Below are positions 33,665-46,605 of a stretch of DNA of 64,000 nt, one piece after another. Made by a program: the position numbers and the translations under genes. The notes under the pieces are model-generated. The model did no database searches, was not told where the DNA came from, and worked only from the letters and a program-made list of their open reading frames with translations. Source of the DNA: Penicillus capitatus (Eukaryota; Chlorophyta); the NCBI GenBank assembly GCA_965649825.1, contig OZ287700.1, positions 496,001 to 560,000 on the forward strand, written 5' to 3'. Each line of letters opens with the position of its first letter. Within the stretch, counting starts at the first letter, position 1.

Positions 33665-35023
33665 TCAGAGGGCCACTTGTTCGTAGTTGATCTTCGACGG
33701 CAGCTTCCGTGACCTCACATCATTTACATGTACAATTTCGCTCCCCTCTTTAATGGCATCAGGATTTGCATGGCATCGCGGATCCTTATGCAATTCAAGA
33801 AACCTCTCCTGTGGCTTGCACAATCCTGGACACTTGGGATAATCGAAGATCACGAGGGATGCATCTGTGCAGTTTTTTGTGCAAAAACGACGGTCATCCA
33901 GATACGTCACATTGAATGCCAGCATCCACGCTCCGACAGTCGTATCTGCGCACACCACATCGCCCGACAGCAACACAGGCATCTGGACAGACCTTCATTA
34001 TTGAGGAAACGTAAACTGCCTTCCGGAATGGAAGAGAGAAACGATGCTGCACGGCCGCTAACGGCATAGGCAGATCCCCAAACGTGGGTATAGTAATTAT
34101 TGCCCAGAATGGGATACTGTGGTTCCATCCATCGGAAACCTGGTTTCTTAAATACCTCGCCACGTTTCATGCAGCCAATGTAATCTAGACACGGCCGTCA
34201 CATCACCAGTAAAGACTCCACGAGGGAGGAACGTGATCTTGCCAGCCTCTTTGCTCTGCCACTGCGGAATGGCGTGCGGCAGTCGATCTAGACGCAGGTA
34301 TACATCGTCGTCGATCTTGAGAATATACTGCGCATCGAAATTTGCCGAGACGAAACGTAGGAAGCTGATGATTTTATTAGGCAGACTCAGATAATCTTCC
34401 TGATCATCCATCCTCAGCTTCTCGATGCGAACAGAGGACAACGTGCGATACTTGGATGTTCAGTCTCAGAATGTCTCCGTGGCGTTTCTGTTCCGTTTCG
34501 AGATTGAATTCGTCTGTGGCATCCAGCGAATGGCCAATGACGAATCGCACTCGGATTGCTGTCCGCTTTTCGAATCTACAGGCACTCCGTCCCATCTCTG
34601 ATGTAAACGATCTGCATCAATAGCATTACGCATCAAGGTTGCGCAGAGGTGCCGGGAACCATGTGTGTCTCAGAAGCTCCCGACGTAGTTCATAGCGATA
34701 TTGCATCGTCGCTCGTGGTCGACTGAACCCTGACTGCATGCACCACACTTTGTGCCTATCGATTCATTAAAATCCACATCGACCTGAACGCCGACAAATG
34801 CCAGGAGCTTTGGACGGTCCTTCTGGCCATTGCTCGTCGTCGGGACCGTCTCCTTTGGATTCCTTTCCCCCGGCGGTACATGATTGAACCAGAACGATAG
34901 AGACCTCAGGCTAAAGACGAGGAAGAGACCAATCAAGGCACCCTGAATGAATACACGACGCAGATAGAGGCGTCCTTGCATCTTGGCCATCAGGCCCTTG
35001 CTCGGCGATTCGGGTAACTTCAT
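33665..35023 (-). CDS. Plant-type GT31 beta-1,3-galactosyltransferase
   Basis: A type II membrane protein: a short cytosolic tail (MKLPESPSKGLMAKMQG), one signal anchor (FIQGALIGLFLVFSLRSLSF), a stem, then the GT31 domain. Landmarks in order are LLAFVGVQVD, RVRFVIGHSLDATDEF, the metal-binding DDD in YILKIDDDVYLRLDRL, and GEVFKKPGFRWMEPQYP. NNYYTHVWGSAYAVSG, DTTVGAWMLAFNV and a C-terminal YPKCPGLCKPQERFLELHKD follow, the last typical of the plant subfamily. Introns are short, for example the one inside NNE|DTTVGAW. It is likely to add beta-1,3-linked galactose to glycoproteins in the Golgi. The frame is open to 35041 but there the codon is GTG, so ATG 35023 is the start. It is divergent from CDC48, with about 150 bp between starts. 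Confidence 0.9.
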
Positions 35024-35170
35024 GGAGTCGAGAATCTTCACGAGGAATTATTACGACTCAATGACATCATCCAGTACAGCGACGCAAAACGACGTATTTG
35101 AGCACGTGTCTGCCATCTGAGTTTGCATTCCCGAACCTTGCACCCCGTTGTTTATTCGAATCGTTTGAGT

Positions 35171-37823
<2,653 letters not shown>

Positions 37824-37946
37824 ATCCCCGTCGTATCTTAGACAACAACACATGATTCAATTCAAAAGCTTTGCGATTGATTTGATGCCTTTGTTTGTTT
37901 GCCAATCAAACAGAGTCTTAGCCGAAAGCTGTAAAACTGCAAGAAA

Positions 37947-38994
37947 TTAAGATCCTCCGTCGTTCCGCACCGTGGCGTCGAGATCCGATACGAAATGCCC
38001 AATGACATCGAGCTGCTCCAAAGGACTCAGATCTGTCCCGTGTGCGATGACAGAATTCTGGCAGCAACGCAAGAAGAGGTTGTGCGTCGACATGATGAGC
38101 TGTCCGTATTCCAGGGTCTTCTGTATGGTGCTGGTCATCAGCGCATCTTTCTTCGTTTGCTGCAAGACATCTTCGACATCGTACATCTCACACTCCCGTT
38201 TGAGCTGAGAGAGGCGATTGTTCAGCACGATGATCGTATCGGATTTCTCGTGCGTATAGAGCTGAAGATCTTCCTTGACAGACTGCAGCTCTTCTTCCAT
38301 CTGTTCCTGCTGTGCCAACAGATCTTGATGCGTTGCTTGAAGCGTCTCGTAGCGTTGCAGGAGTTCCGCGATCTCTTGGTACTCATCGGTCGACTCGACC
38401 ACGCTCTGCAAGTAACGATGATACCTGGACAATGCCAAACTGTGCGATGTTCTGTACGACGCCTGTATTTCAGCACTTGCTGCTTTGATCGAGCGTCTCT
38501 TTCGCTGCATTGCGTTCGATTTTGAGCGCCTCAAGGTTCTTCTCAATATGACGGATCTCCTTGTCCTTGATATGCTGTGCCTTGATCTCGTCTGCCGCTT
38601 TCTTTTCAGCCCGTGCGCGTTTGGCATCATTCTCCTGCAGAAATTTGCTGAAGCGAATAAGAGATTCCTGCAGCTGCAGGTCTTTTCGTTTGAGACCCTC
38701 TTCTCTTCTCTTAAAAATTTCTTCCTGCTCGACACATTGGCAAGCGCATCAAGGCCTCGCGTGGCGGATCGGTCTGTCGCTACCTTGTTGGCAAATTCTT
38801 GCTTCTGTGCTTCTAGAGCTTCCTGCACTTCAAACATCTGCCTTCTCTTCTCCAGCAGTCGTGTGGCCGGACAGACATTGTCCAACACCAATGTACTTGG
38901 CTGTAATCTGCATATCGAATGGCTCGATCCGCTATGGTACCATCCATGTCTACTTCTTCTTCTGAATTCGGCGCAGAAATGCACCATCGTCCAT
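37947..38994 (-). CDS. CCDC42/CFAP73-family axonemal coiled-coil protein
   Basis: Spliced exons read MDDGAFLRRIQKKK then LQPSTLVLDNVCPATRLLEK, RRQMFEVQEALEAQKQEFANK, EEIFKRREEGLKRKDLQLQE, SLIRFSKFLQENDAKRARA. KYHRYLQSVVESTDEYQEI, LLQRYETLQATHQDLLAQQ and EKSDTIIVLNNRLSQLKREC follow. This is the DUF4200 pattern of CCDC42/CFAP73 (Chlamydomonas MIA2), which sits with CFAP100 in the modifier-of-inner-arms complex of motile cilia. The joins use three GT-AG introns of about 46-59 bp; without splicing the frame is scrambled in the middle. It ends VSDLDATVRNDGGS. The start is 86 bp from the divergent CSN1 start. It implies the organism builds a flagellum. Confidence 0.86.
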
Positions 38995-39080
38995 GTTGCC
39001 ACCACCAATAGCACACTGTTGTGTAAACGTTCAATATACGTACGGTGCTGATGATAACGTGAAGAGACGTTTACGTCACC

Positions 39081-40812
39081 ATGTCCGAAGCAATGGCCGT
39101 CGACAACGGGGCGGGCTTCGAAGCTTTCGATCTCGTCGTAAGAAGACCTTTCTATCAGCAAAACGCTAGCAGTGTGGTGCAGACCTATATCTCGGAGTAC
39201 ACTTCGCGCACACGAATCCGCAGACTCCTCTTCATTGCAGAGAAATGTTCTGGAAGGACTTTGGAGCTTGAAGCCTACCGTCTCGCCGTGAACTTCCTCA
39301 AAGAGGCTTATCATCGTACCGACCTCTTCAGCTATCTCATTTTCTCTGCTTCAGGGGATAGATGTCGCCAAGTACAGTGAAGTGATTGAACAGATTGGCG
39401 GCCGACTGGGTATTGCCTATCAATCCGATGAGTAAGAGACAAAGACTCTGCGAAGCGCGTCTTGCCATGACGAGGGCTCTGTTGCAAGGAAATGGATTGA
39501 GAAGGTGCAGAATGTCTGTCGAAATCGGCAGGAAGAGCTGGAGAAGCAGCTGCGTAACTGCAGGGCGAGTATGGCAAAAGAGAGCATTCGGATGACACAC
39601 AACGATCTCGCTGCTTTCTACTATGAGCGTGGACATTTCCAGGTCGAACACCCTTATGGACACAACCGTCTGGACGGCTCGTGATAAGCAGGACGCTATG
39701 AAAGAGTATTCCAAGACTCGGGATTACTGTACGGCACCGAAACATACCTTGACACAGTGTCTCAACACCATGAGGGTGGCATTAGAGATGGACACCATGG
39801 CGCATCTCACGGCATCGCTCAGAAAAGCAGATCAACTACCGCAGACGGCGGTAAGGCGATCGGAAGCGGGATGGTGTCCGACAGGATGTGCATCTGTAGA
39901 AAACAAAAGTAACGGAAGGGCAGATTAATTGCTATCATGGATTGAGGGAATTGGATGGAAAGAAGTACAAAGCAGCGGCATCATTCTTTGTTCAGGTCGT
40001 ACACGGCCGTTTGGGATTATCGCCCTTGTGCCTCATGTGATGCTTCTTTAGGTAGATCCCGAGATCGGCAATACATTCACCGATGTCATGACGACACAAG
40101 ACGTGTCTCTCTATGGCGGCCTCTGTGCGCTAGCGACGTTCAGTCGTTCAGAACTCAAGTCCAAAGTTATATCCAGCGTCTCTTTCAAGGAACTCCTCGA
40201 AATGCACCCGGATGTACTTGTCCTCTGTTTTCTGACGGAAAATCATTTGTCCGTGGTGTTAGATCAAAAACTGTATCCATGATCTTTACCGATCTCAGTA
40301 TGCATCGTGTTTTGCACGGTTGGACAGAATGAAGCCAGCACTGTTGTTGGACATTTATCTCCATGGACATGTGGAGGAACTCTATCGTCTCATCAGACAA
40401 TGCGCCCTGGTGCAGTACGTTACTCCATTCAGTTCCGTTTCCCTCCAGCCAATGTCCGATGCGTTCAATGTACCGATCAGGTGATATCGCATTCTCCACT
40501 GCCTCGTCGTTTTGTCAGAGTTGTTGCTGTAGTGTTCTGTACGAAGAGGTCGTGTCTCTCATCCAGTCTCAGCAAATCGAGGCCAAAATCGATTCCGAAC
40601 AACAACTTCTATGCCGCTGTCGAGACAACATGCGACAGACATCGTTTTCAAATGCCGTTGCCTTGACCAAGAGATTTCTTCAGGAGAACAAAGCACTGTT
40701 GGTTCGATTAAATCTCATCAAACACGATCTCATGCAGAAGCAGACGCCGGGTGGAGATCGACGATCCAAGAAAGCATCGACGGTTGAATTTACATCTGAG
40801 CCAACATTCTGA
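39081..40812 (+). CDS. CSN1: COP9 signalosome subunit 1 (CSN1)
   Basis: Exons read in order: MSEAMAVDNGAGFEAF, YISEYTSRTRIRRLLFIAEK, then WIEKVQNVCRNRQEELEKQL. SIRMTHNDLAAFYYERGHFQ, YSKTRDYCTAPKHTLTQCLN, then DVSLYGGLCALATFSRSELK and the PCI part (LLDIYLHGHVEELYRLIRQC, SLQPMSDAFNV, LYEEVVSLIQSQQIEAKID) complete the core. These match CSN1/GPS1 segments such as SIRRGHDDLGDHY and YSRARDYCTS in family members. The subunit scaffolds the COP9 signalosome, which removes NEDD8 from cullin-RING ligases. Several introns near 50 bp split the gene. The C-terminal tail is basic. The stop is 38 bp from the convergent SET gene's stop. Confidence 0.92.
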
Positions 40813-40850
40813 AGCGTCGTACTCGGAGAGGTCAGGAGTGGCGAACAGAG

Positions 40851-41759
40851 TTAGAGGTCCGATGAAACGATGCCACGAGTTATGTACAAGAGGAGAGGAT
40901 TTCTGATACCGATGTCCATTCTTAAATGCTCTCCAGGGGAGACCAAACGATCCTGCCAGCCCCATGTTACAAATCTTCCTCCTTCATATATGTAGAGAGG
41001 CGGCTGGGTACGATCATGTTGAATAAAATGCACCAGAGGTGCCCAGAAGGTTCCGCCTTCTTGATGGAATGTACAGCACTGCACGTGAGCAAAGGCCCAG
41101 AGCAGGTCTTTGACCTGGGAAAAGGAGATCCAGTAAATATAGCGGGTTTAGGAGAGCGGCCATACCGAAAGCTGCATAAATTGGCCGTAGAGTTTTTGCA
41201 GTTGCTGGGCGATGAGGTTATTTCCACTGCGTTCTTCCCGTATCGTCTCCTGCAGTTCCTCATCGTATTCAATCTCTTTCAGATCTCGAATCTGCATCAG
41301 CCATGGACAGGCAGGTGTCTCCGGCAGGCTTTCAATGGCTGGATACCACATGGACATCTCTCCTAACAACGCCGCGATTTCAAGACCGCTTCTCTGCCGT
41401 CTCTTACCTTGCTTCTTGTGATAAGCAATAAAGAGGGCGAGAATCTCAGACGTTGGTCTGTTGTAGAGGGGTGGACATCCTGCAGATGCAATGATGTCTT
41501 CCAGATCATCCAGAGCTCTCCTTCTGTCGACCACTACAGAGGATGGTATGGTGATGCAAGGATCCAATATGTCTTTGCCTTCGACCCCACACACAGTTCT
41601 CAAAGACCTGCAGAAACGAGGGTGTTACTCTTTCGAGAGGCGGCAGCTTAAGTACAGGTAAGGCGGTTTCTCCGATCTCTGCAGTCGCAGAGCGTCATGT
41701 ACAAAGCCGCCGTTTTCGTGGACCCAGTCTTTCAATTTGCTGAATTTTCGATCGAGCAT
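40851..41759 (-). CDS. SETD/LSMT-like protein with degenerate SET core
   Basis: The N-terminal segment MLDRKFSKLKDWVHENGGFV is the typical opening of Rubisco-LSMT/SETD3/SETD4-type proteins. Helical SET-I-type sequence follows (SEILALFIAYHKKQGKRR, LGEMSMWYPAIESLPETP), then VKDLLWAFAHVQCCTFHQEG. After that the catalytic motifs are off: where the family has an NHS-type motif (DxxNH) this protein reads VHFIQHD, and the SYG-type tyrosine region reads LRMDIGIRNPLLLYITRG. It ends at GIVSSDL without the substrate-binding domain. It is therefore probably not an active lysine methyltransferase, or has changed function. Introns of about 48-51 bp keep frame. Sequence upstream to 41837 is open but begins with TTG, so ATG 41759 is used; an extra 5' exon is possible. 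Confidence 0.68.
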
Positions 41760-41936
41760 CGATTCCGCCTGGTCGCTTCCGATAGCCGCGACTAGCAAAG
41801 ACACACGACGGTGTCCATCAGAAAGGCTCAGCGACAAAACACTTCACCTCGGTGCGTGCGAGCGATCCCGCACTTCATGGAACCATGGGTTGGAGGTCTG
41901 AGGTGTATCGGCATCGGCTATGGCTTAACAGAAGGT

Positions 41937-41941
41937 AAAAA
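41937..41941 (-). terminator. Pol III oligo-T terminator of tRNA-Leu
   Basis: Five T residues on the minus strand begin a few bases after the tRNA 3' end, the usual RNA polymerase III stop signal. Confidence 0.7.
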
Positions 41942-41944
41942 TCT

Positions 41945-42027
41945 GCACAGAGTGGGATTTGAACCCACGCAGACTGACGTCTATTCGAACTTGAGTCGAA
42001 CCCCTTGGACCGCTCGGGCATCTGTGC
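41945..42027 (-). tRNA. tRNA-Leu (anticodon CAA)
   Basis: The minus strand gives an 83-base class II tRNA with a long variable arm. The acceptor stem GCACAGA pairs with TCTGTGC. The D-arm has GCCCGAGCGGTCCAAGGGG-type sequence. The anticodon stem TTCGA/TCGAA encloses the loop CTCAAGT, which places CAA at the anticodon and reads UUG leucine codons. The T arm GTGGGTTCAAATCCCAC is canonical. No intron is present and CCA is not encoded. It lies 95 bp from the end of the S1-domain gene. Confidence 0.96.
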
Positions 42028-42121
42028 GCTCACAGAAAGTCGAAAACTGGCTCGGCGAGCCCTAATATATTCTCGCTTGCCCTATTCTCGCACGTACATA
42101 CACACAGAGCACTTCATTCTC

Positions 42122-42967
42122 TTACACATTATACGGCCGACCGACGGCCATGATCGAAGGATCTACGACAACAAGATTCACTCCGACTCCCTCTGACATC
42201 ATCGTAATTCTAAACGGCTGCAAAACTCCAACTCTCCGAGCCACTCTAGGGCTGATGCGGAACAGAGGGCAGAAAGCTACAAACCCGGCAATGCCCACAG
42301 CATAGCCTCCGTTGCAAGGATTGAGGATGCGTCCTTGTACCAGTGTCTCTTTTGTAAACGCCTCTCTGAGTTCTTCCCAAACGAGGGTCTGCCGAATGCT
42401 TGCTCGCATTGTTCGTGTGCTCACAAATAATTCTCCATTTGGCGTCCCGACTTCTTCAATTCGGAATTGCAGTTCATCTCCTTGCCGCAGACTCTGTTTT
42501 CGATGTTCTTCCTGATTCTGCTGATCCATTTGATCGTCTTTTCTGTAGATCTGAGATAAGGTCAGCTCGCTTTTGAAGAACATTTGGTAGTCCTTCCATC
42601 CCAAGTCTACCAAAACCTCTCTTTTCCCAACCGCCACGACGCGTCCCACAATCGTCTGCTGTTTCAGGTTATGGAGTGAGGAGTTATGGGCTCGGATTTC
42701 CCGATCGACCTCCGATTCGCCTTCGCGTTCGGGGAAGACCGCTGGACGATCTTCCAACACTTTCTTAGGAACGGCATCCTTCTGCGGCTCTTCTTCCTTT
42801 GCCTCGCGCTCTCTTAACTTCCGCATGGGCTCATCCATGAATTCACTCACAAGAGATGCCACCTCATCCTCATAGAGTCCATCTACCTGTTGGCCGTTCT
42901 CTGTAGAAAAGAATCGAAGGGGTCGGATTCGCGCGACCGCGACAGCTCGACGGAAACGGAGAAGCAT
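42122..42967 (-). CDS. Mitochondrial S1-domain ribosomal protein-like
   Basis: An intronless gene of 281 residues. The N-terminus MLLRFRRAVAVARIRPLRFF followed by STENG is a textbook mitochondrial presequence with an R-10 type cleavage site. After a charged linker there are S1/OB-fold repeats: TIVGRVVAVGKREVLVDLGW, then RQGDELQFRIEEV, and ETLVQGRILNPCNGGYAVGI followed by GFVAFCPLF. This fits the mitochondrial small-subunit bS1m-type proteins, which help mRNA binding. The frame is open to 42991 but begins with GTG; ATG 42967 is used. It lies only 33 bp downstream of the DHHC gene on the same strand. Lack of introns is unusual in this window. Confidence 0.8.
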   Translation of the reverse strand: MLLRFRRAVAVARIRPLRFFSTENGQQVDGLYEDEVASLVSEFMDEPMRKLREREAKEEEPQKDAVPKKVLEDRPAVFPEREGESEVDREIRAHNSSLHNLKQQTIVGRVVAVGKREVLVDLGWKDYQMFFKSELTLSQIYRKDDQMDQQNQEEHRKQSLRQGDELQFRIEEVGTPNGELFVSTRTMRASIRQTLVWEELREAFTKETLVQGRILNPCNGGYAVGIAGFVAFCPLFRISPRVARRVGVLQPFRITMMSEGVGVNLVVVDPSIMAVGRPYNV

Positions 42968-43000
42968 CGAATAGAATGAAATCGGTGACACGGATGGTGT

Positions 43001-44234
43001 TTACTCATGATGGATTTCGATAACGGTACGGTGATGGAGTCCATCGCCTTCTAGATGGGCGAACGGTAATAGCCATTTCCACCGTGCAGGTCCAAAGAGA
43101 GTGACGAAATTCGTGGCAAAGCCTAGATCGTAAGGGTGTCTCCAGAAGGTCCCCGACTTGGAGGCAATCAATTTCGCATGGACTCCCTGACTCCATACGA
43201 TTAATACAAATGCCCATGGACGCGAAAAGGAGAGGCACTTCGTGATATTCGATGGTCGTTTTGTTCGAAGCGATCAGCGAAATGTGCCAGAAGAACAAAC
43301 CCAAGAGCACCAGCTCCACCAAACAGCACCCCAAGAGCACCACAATCTACAGCGTCTCTTTTATTATTGTCATACGACATGTTTAATCAAACCTGTAAGG
43401 AATGGATCCAGGATGTATCGAGTGACTCCCCTGGCTGCAACTGCCTACGGAAGAAGATCTAGTATGGCAAGAGGAATTCGCCTTTTTACTTCAAGAGATA
43501 ACGCTGATGGGTTATCGTCAAGAAAATGTGATGCGCCAGTGTGAGAAGCATGACTAGACAAGAGATGTCAAGTAGGAAAGAAGAGGGGAGGCCGCTCACA
43601 GATGAGGAAGGAAATGAAAGCTCGATAGTTTCGGTGACCGATGCAGTTATTCATCCATGGACAGTGATGATCCTACAAAGAGAGTGCATCCCAGCACGCT
43701 GGTATTGTATAACGACCATTCGGAGGATGCAGCGCTCACAGATTCGGCAGTGATGGCATCTTGGCGGTTTGAAATTTTGGCACTTTTGGCAGAAACGATG
43801 CTCTCCTGTCTGCAAAAATCTCCGTATTCTACTGACTGAGTGTTTAATTCCGAGGCTCACCTTTTTCTTGACTTGGATGATGCTCTCGTGCGATTCTTCA
43901 TCGGGTCGCCAGTTTTCTGGAACCCTTCATGCGTGAATCATGAAAATGGGCGATCTCCCAAGCAGAGTCGCACTTTCCAGGATCCACAAGGACACATAGA
44001 AAGTACAGGAAAATGCTTGAGAACGTCGTATAGCTCAAAGCGACTAGATGTACGACAGATGCAAAAGAAACCCCAAGCCAAGGCAATACCTATTCCCAAT
44101 CCCGCTTAGTCCTTTCGCTCACAAAGTGAGATGTGTGTTCTTACCACATTGAAAACACTATGGAGGTAAAGAGCTGAAATAAGCACCGCGATGGTTGCCA
44201 CAAGGACATTGATGCGTCGAACGGCTGAAGTCAT
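43001..44234 (-). CDS. DHHC-type palmitoyltransferase
   Basis: A multi-pass membrane S-acyltransferase. Exon 1 encodes a first membrane helix ([18 protein letters not shown]) and a second follows after a short intron. The third segment ([19 protein letters not shown]) leads into the cysteine-rich [27 protein letters not shown] followed by RCILRM and the DHHC exon (read on the minus strand near 43650-43690 as DHHCPW-type sequence). A further helix, [20 protein letters not shown], and the C-terminal [20 protein letters not shown], typical of the family's TTxE/aromatic end, complete it. It attaches palmitate to cysteines of cytosolic faces at Golgi, ER or plasma membrane. Introns are short. The start ATG 44234 gives [17 protein letters not shown]. 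Confidence 0.88.
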
Positions 44235-45814
44235 AGATGAAACAGTAGATCGTCAGCTACGATGCGTCATGAGTTAGAGGATGTCGAAATCTATCAAACG
44301 GCAACGTGTTTCGTTTGCATTAGCTACCACGCATGCTTTATTGTCGTCTTCTAAGTAGCGTTCGCCGAGAGAGTTCTTTCTCACTATGCCTCGGCCTTGG
44401 CGTCCGTAACAACGACAGATCCTTTAGAATGTACTCTTTCGATCGAGTTTCTTGTCGAAGGTCGGACGGAGAGTAATCAGGCCTTAACAATTTCTTCTAA
44501 TTGTTAGCTTCAACAACATTCTTATTACAATCTAGCTTCGTGTCCATAAAACCACATACGTGGACTATAAACGATCAAACTTTCAAGAATCGTGTTCCTC
44601 TCTCGACATTCACTGCAAGGACAAGAATGACGCTTCGTGGAAAATACTCAACTAATTCATAGCATGTATTCTAATCTATACTCAGAACAGCACATGATCA
44701 GAATTCGTCTATCGACAGCACGCAGATTGGATCTCATTCAACGCTAGAGTAATTTGATAGCTGTTTTGCCGCCATTAAAACGTCGAATGCTTCATCGGCA
44801 CATTTCTTCCCCTTTTCCATTAGGTGTAATTGTTGCGATTCTGACACCGATGACCAGTTGTCGGTTAGGGCATAAATCTGACTTGTTCAGCCGATTGGTT
44901 TGCCCATCACAAACGAGTTGCTTTCAAAAGAATACACATCTTCTTAAACAGATCTCTTTTTGTATTCCGCAACAATCTTGATTGCGAATCTTTGTCCTGT
45001 TGCGTGTCAGTAGATCGGTTGTAGGAGAACGTACAGTTTTCTTGTGTGCTGATCGACAAGTCCTTGTCGGCAACCTTTCGAGTGCTAAACGCGTGTAGGT
45101 CCTGTTCTCCACGCAAGGAAAAGTATAGTTAACCGGATGCTGCTTCTTTTAAAGCTATAATTTTTCTGTCACTGTTCCGTTTTGTTAATACTTAGATATG
45201 CGGTGTCCGCTGCTGGTAAACGTTTTTCAAACTAAACTTGATACATTTGTTTTCTTCATTGCCTCTTCAATCCACTTTTCGAAGCTTCGACTCTACACCT
45301 TTCATGCTACAGATACGTTCTGTATACCACCTCTTCTTAAAAACAACGAATGTGCAAATCTTGTAATAGTTACAATATGCCATTCTCGATCAATCAATAG
45401 ATGCGTTTTCTCGTGATAGTTCTTCAATTGGTCAATGTCTTAACGACGTGTGTATCGCCTATTTTCTTGCACCTTTGTTAATTACTTGCTTCACGTACAC
45501 TCAACTTCCACATTGATGATGTCTCACATGCCTCTTTATCTTCGTATTGCCGTAAGTGTAACACTGCTCCTAATCGTAATCATAATACCACTTACAAGAA
45601 ATAGATGGATCCACACAGTTTTTCTCGTTAGTTTATGGTTAGTTTTGATGTTCTCTCGGCACTTGTGTTAATAATTCGTGAGCATTTCTATCGACCGATC
45701 TTAAAGCTACTCACAAAAGCTAAACAAATCAGGACGTTTTTGCGTTAGTTAATGGATTTCATCGTATCCACTCTGAGAGTTCTTGCGCTACGTAAAATTC
45801 TTGATTATCTCTGT

Positions 45815-45843
45815 ACCTAATGTTTTACGTCAAAACATTAGGT
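45815..45843. repeat. Perfect 12-bp inverted repeat
   Basis: ACCTAATGTTTT and its exact reverse complement AAAACATTAGGT flank a 5-base loop ACGTC. It lies inside the AT-rich island, with no gene beside it to terminate. Confidence 0.75.
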
Positions 45844-45991
45844 TTATTGTATCTTGGGTTGTTTGGGTGGTACTTTCTTTTGCTCCGGTGTTCTTTTGCT
45901 TAATGTTCTTATTGTGTGACTAAAAGAGATGTATCAAAGCAAGTACATTTGCCTCGTCATTAAGAATTAGGTTTAAAGTTTGAACCTACTG

Positions 45992-46100
45992 GAAAGCGGA
46001 TGCGCTCGTGGAGTGTAAGTGTATTTGAAAGCGGATGCGCTCGTGGAGTGTAAGTGTATTTGAAAGCGGATGCGCTCGTGGAGTGTAAGTGTATTTGAAA
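45992..46100. repeat. Perfect 35-bp tandem repeat, 3.1 copies
   Basis: Three identical 35-bp units begin at 45992, 46027 and 46062, each starting GAAAGCGGATGCGCTCGTGG, followed by four bases of a fourth unit. Perfect identity means recent expansion. The unit is GC-richer than the surrounding island. Confidence 0.95.
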
Positions 46101-46605
46101 TCCAAGGGAATCTCAAGTGCATTTTGCCGGACATCTTTTCTACATGCAACACACATCACTAGCATCATATCCATCAATCGTCTCGTACCTTCCCGGGACC
46201 TTCACAAGTCGACTTTTTCCGTAGTACGTATAGCTGTTGTACAATGCGCCGAGAGACGGCAAGTGAAAACAAATCTCTCAAAGAAAAAATGACCATCTTT
46301 AAGGCAGAGGTGCTAAGTCCGTAATATATGTGTGAGAACGCTGTCGTTTTGGTTTTACAAAACTCTTTAAAAGTGATACGGAACCTATCTACTGCATAGA
46401 TTTCAGTTGCTTGTCGATATGCGACAATAGATCAACGTTCCTGAAAGTCACTTGCGTCCTTTGCAAGATCTGTTCCATTAAGAGTGAAATGACTTCGTGT
46501 TAAATAGATGATACAACATAACTCGACGAAAAACGTTTTGTCGCATCACACAGGGACTTGCATAAAGAATTGGTCACATCTTTCAATGTTTTTGCAGTCG
46601 TACTG

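Larger units (their letters stand above)
44235..46605. other. AT-rich gene-poor island, about 2.4 kb
   Basis: No supported gene in this stretch, which is clearly more AT-rich than the rest of the window. Open frames are under 80 codons and unremarkable; the one at 45450-45671 is hydrophobic but has no homologous pattern or splice context. The island carries a perfect 12-bp hairpin (45815-45843) and a 35-bp tandem triplicate (45992-46100). I see no tRNA or snRNA signature. It may be a long intergenic spacer, an insertion of foreign or organellar DNA, or an untranslated RNA locus. Confidence 0.55.

Noticed and set aside
35024-35041. Extended start for the GT31 gene at 35041, and similar extensions at 4633, 6537, 30062, 41837 and 42991
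   Set aside because: These frames open with GTG or TTG, not ATG. The first real ATG was used, or a missing upstream exon noted.
37947-39314. 455-codon continuous minus-strand ORF
   Set aside because: The N-terminal part and the middle are read through introns in the wrong frame. The spliced CCDC42-like protein starting at 38994 matches a known family, whereas the continuous reading does not.
45450-45671. Small hydrophobic ORF resembling a membrane peptide
   Set aside because: In AT-rich DNA random frames are hydrophobic. There is no splice context, homologous pattern or supporting neighbour.
45992-46100. CRISPR-like array
   Set aside because: Units are directly adjacent with no spacers, only three copies are present, and the window is eukaryotic.
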